Positions 19,141 through 26,380 of a DNA stretch of 26,380 bases are shown here, one piece after another. The stretch is from positions 1 to 26,380 of the IMG/VR virus record IMGVR_UViG_3300048031_000234; one strand, 5' to 3'. Under the pieces are notes generated by a model that saw nothing but the letters and a program-made list of their open reading frames with translations, was not told the DNA's origin and did no database searches. The first letter of the stretch is position 1. Every line of letters begins with the position of its first letter. The translations under genes and the position numbers were made by a program. The DNA comes from a virus.

Positions 19141-20156
19141 TGGGCGGCAAGAAAAAAGTTGAAGATAAAAAAGATGTTACGTTTGACCCGTACTCAAGAC
19201 AAATGCTGGATAGCGCTAATCGTAATGTAAATGAACTTACAGGGCAAGAATTTGCGCCATATACAGGTGAGCGCGTTGTAGATATAACGCAAGGCGAACG
19301 TGATGCTGTAGCTAATTACTTAGGAAACAATGTAAGTAATCGAGGTTTTGTTGAGCAAGGCTTGTCAATGGCACAACAGGGCGCACAATACACGCCAGAC
19401 CAAATACAATCACAAAACTTTACTGATGCTGACATTAGCGGATACATGAACCCATACATGGAAAACGTTATTGGTAATGCATTAAGTGATATAGAGCGCA
19501 AAGAAATGGCTAGTGCTGAAAACATTGACGCACAGGCATCCAGAGCGTCTGCATTTGGCGGTTCTAGACAAGCAATACAACAGGCTGAAAATACACGTAA
19601 TTTTGCTGAAATAGCTGCAAAAACTGCCGCACAATTAAGGCAACAAGGTTATGAGGATGCTGCAAGCAGAGTACAAGCAGACGCACAAAGACAGCTAATG
19701 GCAGACCAATATAATCAATCGGCTGGATTACGCGGTGCAGATATGAGAGCGCGTAGTGCTGAGCAAGTAGCACAAATGGCTGGGCAATTATCTGATGCTG
19801 ATATGAGGGCAATGCAGATAGAATCTGGATTAGGTGCTGCTGATAGAGAAATTGAACAGCAAAGACTGCAAGCTGCATATGACGATTATTTAGCAGGTAT
19901 AAACGATAGATATAGACGCGCTGATTATCAGATACAATTAGGTCAATTAACACCAAACTTACAAGATAGCACAAGCACACGTACAACAAGTGGTGGTAGC
20001 GGCATCGGCGGTATGATTGGGCAAGGTCTGTTAGGATTAGCTAGTATGCCATCAGGCGGTGTAGGTGCTGGTATATTAGGTGGATTATTTAGTAAGCCGT
20101 CAGCACCATCAGTACCTAGAGTTGACACTGGATTTGGTAATTACAACAGACTGTAA
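19140..20156 (+). CDS. Internal virion (DNA ejection) protein, 338 aa
   Basis: I place the start at the ATG at 19140 (MGGKKKVEDKK), five bases after GGAGG (19130-19134) and overlapping the upstream stop by one base. An ATG at 19128 would cover that ribosome binding site. The protein has a basic head, then SGYMNPYMENVIGNALSDIE at about residue 98, a motif I recall from many podovirus internal proteins (YMNPY...V.......I.), and long Gln/Ala-rich helices (about 110-270). The C-terminus is Gly/Ser-rich and hydrophobic (GGMIGQGLLGLASMPSGGVG). This suits a protein packed in the capsid and ejected with the DNA to form part of the channel. Confidence 0.75.
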   Translation: MGGKKKVEDKKDVTFDPYSRQMLDSANRNVNELTGQEFAPYTGERVVDITQGERDAVANYLGNNVSNRGFVEQGLSMAQQGAQYTPDQIQSQNFTDADISGYMNPYMENVIGNALSDIERKEMASAENIDAQASRASAFGGSRQAIQQAENTRNFAEIAAKTAAQLRQQGYEDAASRVQADAQRQLMADQYNQSAGLRGADMRARSAEQVAQMAGQLSDADMRAMQIESGLGAADREIEQQRLQAAYDDYLAGINDRYRRADYQIQLGQLTPNLQDSTSTRTTSGGSGIGGMIGQGLLGLASMPSGGVGAGILGGLFSKPSAPSVPRVDTGFGNYNRL

Positions 20157-20171
20157 ACAAAAGAGAATAAC

Positions 20172-22592
20172 ATGAGAAACTCACAACAAAATGCACTGTT
20201 AGCAAATATATTAATAAATCCAAGTACAGGACTTCCGTATCGTGGGCAAAGAAATAATAATTTGTTAAATATACGATATAACAAAGCTAATAATTGGCAA
20301 GGGCAAACAGGACAAGATGATTCGGGTTACGCACAATTTGATGATAGATTTAGTGGCATACGTGCAGCTGATAAAGTATTGAACAATTATGGTAAATTGC
20401 ATAACATAAACACAATTGAGGGCATGGTAAATAGATTTGCGCCTAAAGATGATAATAATCCTGTAGATGCATATATAGACAATATATACGACAAAACTGG
20501 TATAGAGCGTGGAAGTAAAATTAATTTACAAGACCCAAATGTAAGAAATCAGTTGTTACCTGTAATGGGAAATTTTGAAACACCAGGTGCAAATATTACT
20601 TTAGATGACTTGCAACGCGCAAGAGGATTTAGCAAAGCACAAACAATACCAAGCAACAATCAGGGTGCTGACGAGCCTGACATAAATACAAGCTATAACA
20701 CAGGCTTTATGCCAGGAAATGAAACGTCTACACGCAAACGTCAAGGTCAAAGGCTTGTTGACATACTAACAAATAGAAAAAACAGACAAGCAAACCAAAG
20801 GACAGAACCTACAGTTGTAAATACAAGACCAGGGTTTTTAGATTTAAAGAGAAGGTCTACATTAACACCTGAGGATGTAAATCCAGGCGAAGATTTATTA
20901 GGACAAGAAGTAAGTCGCACAGCCTTACAAGTAATGTCTGCAAATCCTGATGAAGTAATTACAAGTAAAGCTGGTAATGTTACATATCAGCATTTAGTAG
21001 ATACACCAGAAAGTGTAAAAAAAGAATTGGCGAGACAAGCAATTGTAGCAGCAACGGCTAAAGAGGCATATGACAAGATGCCAACTGATGAAGATGTAAA
21101 AAAATTAAACGATAGTGATGGTGCTGGTGATGGTGCTGGTGATGGTGCTGGTGATGGTGCTGGTGATGGTGCTGGTGATGGTGCTGGTGATGGTGCTGGC
21201 TCTAGTAGTAGTTTTTTAAATGCTGGTATGTACCGCAATCCAGCAAGGCAAATAAATACAAATGTAGAAAAGCCAGAAACTGAAAGAGATAGATTAACAA
21301 GATTAATCCAAGAAGAATACAAACCAACAAGTATGAACAAAAATAAATACTTATTAGGTATTTTAGGTGGCATTATGGCAGATAGATTTGGCGACCCTAC
21401 TGTAAACAATAATAATTTTGGTCAATTTATGGATTACGCACAAAGCCAAAATGCAAATAATTATGAACAATACAATGACCGCAGAAATGCATTGCTTGAG
21501 CAATTAAAGTTACTAGATGACCAAAGCATTGATAAACAAGATAGTGCAGGTTATTACAACCCTTACAACACTGGTATAATGTATGGATATTACGATGGTA
21601 ATAATTTTGTACGCTTACGTGATAATCAAAATCAAAGAGCAGAATTTACTGCAAATGCATTAGCAGCTGGTATGCGAACACCAAGATTTGTATCACAATC
21701 TGCTAATACAGGTGTGCCTGACGCAGCTAATAATTTACCTGCAGAAAAAGATGTAGTAAGCGTTGACCCAGAAACACAAAAAACAAACGCACAATATATT
21801 AATAATATAGAAAGTAATTATGAATTTGATGATGGGCTGTCACCCAAAGATAAAGAAAGGAAAAAAATTGAAAATATTAACAATTTAATTGGCGCACCAC
21901 CAAAAAGTGCATTGATAGAACAACCTGACGGCACTAAAAAATATTGGTTTGATACCGACCAGCCTGGGCAACTTGAAACAATGCAATTACCAGATGGCAA
22001 AACAATTAATATAAATTCACGCGCATCAAAGAAATATTACGATACATACGGAAGTGACGCACCACAAGTAATTGCATCACTGTTGAAACAAACTGATGGT
22101 TTAGCAAGAGAGTTAAATACATTAGATAATATATTAAATATTGACCCTAAAATATTAAATAAAATGTCAGGCCCATTTAGAGGTGAAGAAAATAGTAAAG
22201 TAGGTAAAACATTAGTAGGTACATCAAAAGCGTTGGATGCTTTTTTACCACCAATTTTAGGTGGAAAACGCGAAATTGCAGAAGATATAAATACAGCAAT
22301 ATCATACTTTGACCAATTTGACGGACAAGTATATGCAAAAGCTTATGAAATACTAAAAGGCGCTGGTCAAATTACTGAGTTTGAAGCAAAAACAGTTGCA
22401 AACGGACTTACAAACATTAGCAGAGGTTTAAGCGGTAAGAATCTTGTAGAAGCTATAAAAGAATATAAATTGATAAATCAAATTATATTAGATAATGGTA
22501 AAGCAAGATTTGGTATGAGAGATGAAAATGGTAATCCTTATGTAGAAAAAGACTTAAAAAAAGCGTTGGCAGAACTTAAAGGTAGAAATTAA
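20172..22592 (+). CDS. Large internal virion protein with a muramidase-like N-terminal domain
   Basis: An 806-aa protein. Residues about 1-145 contain YRGQRNNNLLNIRYNKANNW, GQTGQDDSGYAQFDDRFSGI, RAADKVLNNYGKLHNINTIE and GMVNRFAPKDDNNPVDAYID, which match the phage domain often named structural protein P5-like or lysozyme-like (RG.RNNNPGNIR......WQG..G.D..GF..F....G.RA......Y....G..T...I...WAP..EN.T..YI). It probably cleaves peptidoglycan during entry. A tandem DGAG linker (about residues 316-343) follows, then a long, mostly helical part with Asn/Gln-rich regions. It is the likely entry enzyme of the virion. Catalytic residues cannot be fixed by eye. Confidence 0.75.
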   Translation: MRNSQQNALLANILINPSTGLPYRGQRNNNLLNIRYNKANNWQGQTGQDDSGYAQFDDRFSGIRAADKVLNNYGKLHNINTIEGMVNRFAPKDDNNPVDAYIDNIYDKTGIERGSKINLQDPNVRNQLLPVMGNFETPGANITLDDLQRARGFSKAQTIPSNNQGADEPDINTSYNTGFMPGNETSTRKRQGQRLVDILTNRKNRQANQRTEPTVVNTRPGFLDLKRRSTLTPEDVNPGEDLLGQEVSRTALQVMSANPDEVITSKAGNVTYQHLVDTPESVKKELARQAIVAATAKEAYDKMPTDEDVKKLNDSDGAGDGAGDGAGDGAGDGAGDGAGDGAGSSSSFLNAGMYRNPARQINTNVEKPETERDRLTRLIQEEYKPTSMNKNKYLLGILGGIMADRFGDPTVNNNNFGQFMDYAQSQNANNYEQYNDRRNALLEQLKLLDDQSIDKQDSAGYYNPYNTGIMYGYYDGNNFVRLRDNQNQRAEFTANALAAGMRTPRFVSQSANTGVPDAANNLPAEKDVVSVDPETQKTNAQYINNIESNYEFDDGLSPKDKERKKIENINNLIGAPPKSALIEQPDGTKKYWFDTDQPGQLETMQLPDGKTININSRASKKYYDTYGSDAPQVIASLLKQTDGLARELNTLDNILNIDPKILNKMSGPFRGEENSKVGKTLVGTSKALDAFLPPILGGKREIAEDINTAISYFDQFDGQVYAKAYEILKGAGQITEFEAKTVANGLTNISRGLSGKNLVEAIKEYKLINQIILDNGKARFGMRDENGNPYVEKDLKKALAELKGRN
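21117..21200 (+). repeat. Seven tandem copies of a 12-bp repeat (DGAG)
   Basis: GATGGTGCTGGT repeated seven times without change except the last base (GGC). It keeps the frame and codes for seven DGAG units, a flexible acidic linker. Such repeats can gain or lose units by slippage. Confidence 0.95.
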
Positions 22593-22593
22593 A

Positions 22594-24138
22594 ATGACTG
22601 ATTTTATAATAGATAAAAATGGCAATTTAGTTTCCTTAGATGAAATACAGTCACAAAACTCTATGGACAGTAGCAATAGATTGGCTAAAGGTTTGACACA
22701 GCAAGCATTTAGAGGCGCAACTGCTAATTTAAGCGACCCAATATATGCTGGAATTAAATCACTAAGTCCAAATGTAACCTATCAAGAAGCAAGGCAAGGC
22801 TTACGTGAATTAGACAAATACACTAAAGAAACTGCACCTAAAGCTGCTATGGCTGCAAATATTGGTGGTTCAGCAATAGGATTTGGAAAGCTTAATGCAT
22901 TAAAAGTATTACCATCACAATTAGCTAAAAGAGCAACATTGAGAGGACGTGATAAAGATACAGTAAAACGTGCATTAGAAAAAGCATCATTAAATGCAAA
23001 AGGCGTTGCAGGTGATTCTGTAGCATACAGTGTTGCAAGTGATATTGTTGACGATAAAGATGCTGAATTAGTTGCAAGAAACGCTGCGCTATCAGGATTG
23101 CTAGGAGCTGGTAGTGCTAAAATAATAGGCGGTGTGGGTAAAGGATTAGTTAGCAACGCAAATCGTAGAAAAATTAAAAAAGATAATATTACATCAGAAA
23201 GTATATTAAAGAAAAGTGAAAAACATTATAAAGATGCAGCAAAATATAATACACCATTAGATGATAACATTGTTGATGATGCAATTAGAAATGCTAGTAG
23301 TAATAGAGATGTACAATATGCAACTGGTGAAACTAAAGCATTTATAGATGCATTAAGAAACAAAGTTAATGTAGAACCACAATTAATAAATAACAAAAGT
23401 GTGCGTATACAAACAACAAATTCATTACAAAAATTAATAACTGATGCAAAAGCTAGATTGCCTGGACTGATGAAAGACCAAGAAGCACAAGCAAAAGCAA
23501 TATTAGATATTATTGATAGTTTAGACAACACACTTATAAATAAAGTTAGTGGCAATGCTAAAAAGTCACACGCAGCTTATTTGTTGGGTAATCAAGAATA
23601 TTCACGTTATAGTCGTATAGCTAATTCAGAAAAAGTAATAGGAAATCCAAATGCAACTGATATTGCAGGAAACCCAATAAGGGGTAAAATTGAATATCTG
23701 CGCGGTGCAGATGCAATACAAGAAATAAGAAATACCGCACGAAATGTAGCAAGTGGCTCAAGTGGTGTAGGTAAAAATTCTGTAGCTAATATTCCTGTAT
23801 TAAATATTGCAGATGATTTGGTGCATCCATCGACAACGCAAAAATTAAAAGAAGTAGTTGCTGGTACTTCACTTACTGATGGCAATCTTAATGTTGCTGG
23901 TGGATTAGGCGTATTAAGTGGTATTGCAACAGGTGGTATAGCTGGCCCAATAGCTATACTTACAGGTGCTGAATATGCTAGTAGAAGTGCAAAGAAACAA
24001 GCAGTTAAACAATTGCAAGAAATTATTAATGCATTAAAATTGCAACAAAATTATAGATTATTAAGTCCTAGTGAAACAAATACAATGCGTACAATTAGTA
24101 GAGTATTAGGCGCACAATCAAGTAATTTGTATGATTAG
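22594..24138 (+). CDS. Internal virion (DNA ejection) protein, 514 aa
   Basis: A 514-aa protein beginning MTDFIIDKNGNLVSLDEIQS. It has amphipathic and Gly/Ala-rich hydrophobic parts: AAMAANIGGSAIGFGKLNAL (about 82-101), ALSGLLGAGSAKIIGGVGKG (about 164-183) and LNVAGGLGVLSGIATGGIAG (about 428-447), separated by charged helices (for example SLQKLITDAKARLPGLMKDQ). This profile, and the place after the muramidase-bearing protein, fits podovirus ejection proteins that insert into the host membrane during entry. I recognise no specific family. It overlaps the next gene by eight bases. Confidence 0.7.
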   Translation: MTDFIIDKNGNLVSLDEIQSQNSMDSSNRLAKGLTQQAFRGATANLSDPIYAGIKSLSPNVTYQEARQGLRELDKYTKETAPKAAMAANIGGSAIGFGKLNALKVLPSQLAKRATLRGRDKDTVKRALEKASLNAKGVAGDSVAYSVASDIVDDKDAELVARNAALSGLLGAGSAKIIGGVGKGLVSNANRRKIKKDNITSESILKKSEKHYKDAAKYNTPLDDNIVDDAIRNASSNRDVQYATGETKAFIDALRNKVNVEPQLINNKSVRIQTTNSLQKLITDAKARLPGLMKDQEAQAKAILDIIDSLDNTLINKVSGNAKKSHAAYLLGNQEYSRYSRIANSEKVIGNPNATDIAGNPIRGKIEYLRGADAIQEIRNTARNVASGSSGVGKNSVANIPVLNIADDLVHPSTTQKLKEVVAGTSLTDGNLNVAGGLGVLSGIATGGIAGPIAILTGAEYASRSAKKQAVKQLQEIINALKLQQNYRLLSPSETNTMRTISRVLGAQSSNLYD

Positions 24139-24412
24139 CCGCAAACCCATACTAAAAGCCAAGATGAAGTGCAACAAGCCCAGACGCACGCCTGGGCATA
24201 GTAAGAAGTCGCACGTTGTAAAAGCGTGTTATGATGGCAAAGAAAAGATAATACGCTTTGGACAGCAAGGTGCTAGTACAGCAGGAAAGCCTAAGTCTGG
24301 TGAAAGCCAACGTATGAAGAAAAAGAGAGCTAGTTTTAAAGCGAGACATCGCAAGAACATAGCAAAAGGTAAATCAAGCGCAGCTTATTGGGCTGACCGC
24401 GTAAAATGGTAA
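24131..24412 (+). CDS. DUF6321-like small basic protein, 93 aa
   Basis: A 93-aa, very basic protein: KAKMKCNKPRRTPGHSKKSH and VVKACYDGKEKIIRFGQQGA, then KKKRASFKARHRKNIAKGKS and SAAYWADRVKW. The pattern (CNKPRRTP...K..VVKAC..GKEK.IRFG...........R..SF.ARH...........YW....KW) is that of a family I know from many marine phages and list as DUF6321. Function unknown; its virion-gene context and charge suggest a DNA-associated role. A start at an internal ATG (MKCNKPRR) is possible. It overlaps the ejection-protein gene by eight bases. Confidence 0.75.
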   Translation: MISRKPILKAKMKCNKPRRTPGHSKKSHVVKACYDGKEKIIRFGQQGASTAGKPKSGESQRMKKKRASFKARHRKNIAKGKSSAAYWADRVKW

Positions 24413-24423
24413 TGGAGAGTTAA

Positions 24424-26380
24424 ATGCCAATAGCTGAAGATAGTGCTGGTGGTTCACCCGTACCCGTACCTACAGACTTAACTACAAACCTTACTGGAGA
24501 AGCAACAGGTAGTGGTACGTTAGATTACACAACAGGCGATATAGATATTGTAGTTACTGTTGTAGATAATGGTCATAATCACATATTAGACAACATTACA
24601 GATGTGCAAGTCAATAACGCCATAAGCGGTCAGGTATTAAAGTACAATGGAAATGTATGGGTAAATGGCACAGATGAAAATGCTGGTATTACTGCACTTG
24701 TGCAGGATTTGTCACCTCAGCTTGGCGGAAATCTTGATTTAAATAATCGGAATATCACAGGCACAGGCAATTTAGATTATACAGGAGACATTACTTTAAC
24801 AGGTACTGTTGATGGTCGTAATGTATCAGTAGATGGCACAAAGCTTGACGGCATTGAACCTGGAGCTACAGCAGACCAAACAGCCGCACAAATTAAAACC
24901 GCGTATGAGAGTAATGCAAACACAAACAATTTTGCTGACGCTGATGTAAGCAAACTTAGCGGTATAGAGCCAGGTGCTACAGCAGACCAAACTGCGGCGC
25001 AGATTAAAACCGCATACGAAAGCAACAGCAACACAAACGCATTTACGGATGCTGACCACACAAAATTAGACGGAATAGAAACAGCGGCTGATGTTACAGA
25101 TACAACAAATGTTGTTGCTTCACTAACTGCTGGTACAAATGTAACTATAGCGGCTGATGGTACTATATCTGCAACAGGCGGCACTAGCGGTATAGCACAC
25201 GTTGTAGACGACACGTCACCCGAGCTTGGCGGCAATTTATCGCTTAATTCACACGATATTACAGGCACAGGTAACTTAAACTTTACAGGAAATTTAACTC
25301 TATCAGGCACAGTAGATGGCCGCGACGTAGCTGCTGATGGTACTAAGCTTGATGGCATAGAAGCAGGTGCTAACATAACAGATACTGCTAACGTAACAGC
25401 CGCAGGAGCCTTGATGGACTCTGAGGTTACTAACTTAGCACAAGTTAAAGCATTTGATTCATCTGATTATGCTACTGCTGCACAAGGCACTACTGCTGAT
25501 GCTGCGCTACCTAAAGCTGGTGGCACAATGACAGGCGATATACTGTTTAACGACAGTGTTAAAGCTAAGTATGGAACTAGCTCAGACTTACAAATATTTC
25601 ACGATGGTAGTGACTCCTATATTACAGAAAGTGGTACAGGAATATTATTTCTTCGGTCAAATCAATTAAAAATACAAAGTGATGATGGATTAGAAACTTA
25701 TGGTGTATTTACCGATAATGGTTCAGTACAATTGTATCACAACAATGTAGAAAGGCTTGAAACAAACTCTGTTGGTGTAAGTGTAACAGGTGTTTTAGAT
25801 ATCTTTGATAATAACAGTGACATATCACCCAATGGCTCAGGAAGTGGTCAGCTAAAAATTGATGGTAATGGTTACAGAGCCGCTATAGCATTAGATGCAG
25901 ACGGTGTTAATCTTTATAGTACATCAGCTTCAAGACCATTAATATTTGGTGTAAATGAAACAGAAGTAGCGCGTGTTACGACAACTGGTTTGGGCATAGG
26001 TACTACGTCACCATCTGTAAAGCTACAGACAACTGTTGCAAACTCCTCTACAGAGGCAATAAGAATTACTAACGATACAGATTCAGTCAGAACGCATATG
26101 TATCCTGCCGAGATTCAAGCGCATAATTCTAATTTAACGTTAAATGCTAATGATGGTGGTTTTGCAACTGTTATTAAAACAGCAGGTACAGAACGTATGC
26201 GTATTAATAGTACGGGTGTGGGAATAGGTACTACAAGTCCTGCACATGAGCTTCACATTGAAAGCACATCACCGACTATTCGTTTAGTTGATTCTGATGG
26301 TAGTAATACACTAGATATTACACAAAGTGGTTCGGCTTCTTACTTAACTTTTGATAACAATATGCGCTTTAGAAACGCAT
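24424..26380 (+). CDS. Tail fibre protein, N-terminal part (cut by window edge)
   Basis: Open from the ATG at 24424 (ribosome binding site GGAGAG) to the window end, 652 codons with no stop. It starts MPIAEDSAGGSPVPVPTDLT. The sequence is repetitive and beta-rich: DGTKLDGIEPGATADQ occurs in variants at about residues 137, 177, 216 and 313; AAQIKTAYESN occurs twice; LVQDLSPQLGGNLDLNNRNI recurs as VVDDTSPELGGNLSLNSHDI. Later come LQIFHDGSDSYI, GLGIGTTSPSVKLQ and GVGIGTTSPAHELHIE, which are common in trimeric phage fibres. The host-binding tip lies outside the window, where an S74 chaperone domain would be plausible. The N-terminus lacks a T7 gp17-like attachment domain that I can recognise. Confidence 0.85.
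   Translation, partial: MPIAEDSAGGSPVPVPTDLTTNLTGEATGSGTLDYTTGDIDIVVTVVDNGHNHILDNITDVQVNNAISGQVLKYNGNVWVNGTDENAGITALVQDLSPQLGGNLDLNNRNITGTGNLDYTGDITLTGTVDGRNVSVDGTKLDGIEPGATADQTAAQIKTAYESNANTNNFADADVSKLSGIEPGATADQTAAQIKTAYESNSNTNAFTDADHTKLDGIETAADVTDTTNVVASLTAGTNVTIAADGTISATGGTSGIAHVVDDTSPELGGNLSLNSHDITGTGNLNFTGNLTLSGTVDGRDVAADGTKLDGIEAGANITDTANVTAAGALMDSEVTNLAQVKAFDSSDYATAAQGTTADAALPKAGGTMTGDILFNDSVKAKYGTSSDLQIFHDGSDSYITESGTGILFLRSNQLKIQSDDGLETYGVFTDNGSVQLYHNNVERLETNSVGVSVTGVLDIFDNNSDISPNGSGSGQLKIDGNGYRAAIALDADGVNLYSTSASRPLIFGVNETEVARVTTTGLGIGTTSPSVKLQTTVANSSTEAIRITNDTDSVRTHMYPAEIQAHNSNLTLNANDGGFATVIKTAGTERMRINSTGVGIGTTSPAHELHIESTSPTIRLVDSDGSNTLDITQSGSASYLTFDNNMRFRNA

Noticed and set aside
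20987-21409. 140-codon minus-strand frame with APSP repeats
   Set aside because: The repeats are only the complement of the DGAG tandem repeat in the entry protein.
24777-25376. 199-codon minus-strand frame opposite the tail fibre
   Set aside because: Mirror of the repetitive fibre sequence; a single continuous fibre frame covers the plus strand to the window end.

Overview
The window looks like one side of a tailed bacteriophage genome (Caudoviricetes, short-tailed podovirus type) with low G+C (roughly 37-40 % by eye). The virion set points to a podovirus: a terminase, a P22-type portal, a scaffold, a capsid protein of the DUF5309/SU10 type, an SU10/P22-type adaptor and nozzle, large internal (ejection) proteins and a tail fibre, with no tape measure, sheath or tail-tube genes. 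Several small proteins resemble families I know from marine phages, and a GcrA-like helix-turn-helix suggests an alphaproteobacterial host. The host is an inference. No integrase, RNA polymerase or tRNA gene is visible. The window starts inside dnaB and ends inside a tail-fibre gene.

Layout. (1) 1-2292, leftward: a tightly overlapping operon running from a small unknown gene, through two more unknowns, a Cro/YdaS-like regulator, a 60-aa protein, an HNH protein and a DUF1064 nuclease-like protein, to the replicative helicase DnaB. (2) 2293-2482: divergent control region. (3) 2483-8071, rightward: early/middle genes in short transcription units: two HTH proteins (one GcrA-like), a NusG-like antiterminator, many small unknowns, a conserved Cys-rich protein and a one-helix membrane peptide. 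(4) 8369-24412, rightward: packaging and structure: Cys-rich peptide, Q/P/M-rich protein, small and large terminase, portal, 80-aa protein, scaffold, capsid, small head proteins, adaptor, two fibre-like proteins, nozzle, GNAT-like protein, ejection proteins (one with a muramidase-like head) and a DUF6321-like basic protein. (5) 24424 to the edge: tail fibre.

The most notable result is regulatory. Six transcription units begin with the same composite element, ATTAR-N5-YTAAT-N4/5-ACWATAAG. It occurs once on the minus strand (upstream of the leftward operon) and five times on the plus strand. It is a phased inverted repeat fused to a promoter-like box, with no evident sigma70 -35 element. In five of the six units the 5' leader then carries a short GGC...GCC hairpin just before the ribosome binding site. 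No copy was found in the structural region, which lies behind two intrinsic terminators (7445-7468 and 8121-8143). The phage also encodes its own NusG-like protein, so processive antitermination into the late genes is an attractive, untested model. The gene-poor stretch 7431-7753 also holds an array of GTTC/GAAC boxes spaced exactly 11 bp apart, plus a 12-bp palindrome: a candidate origin, packaging or control site.
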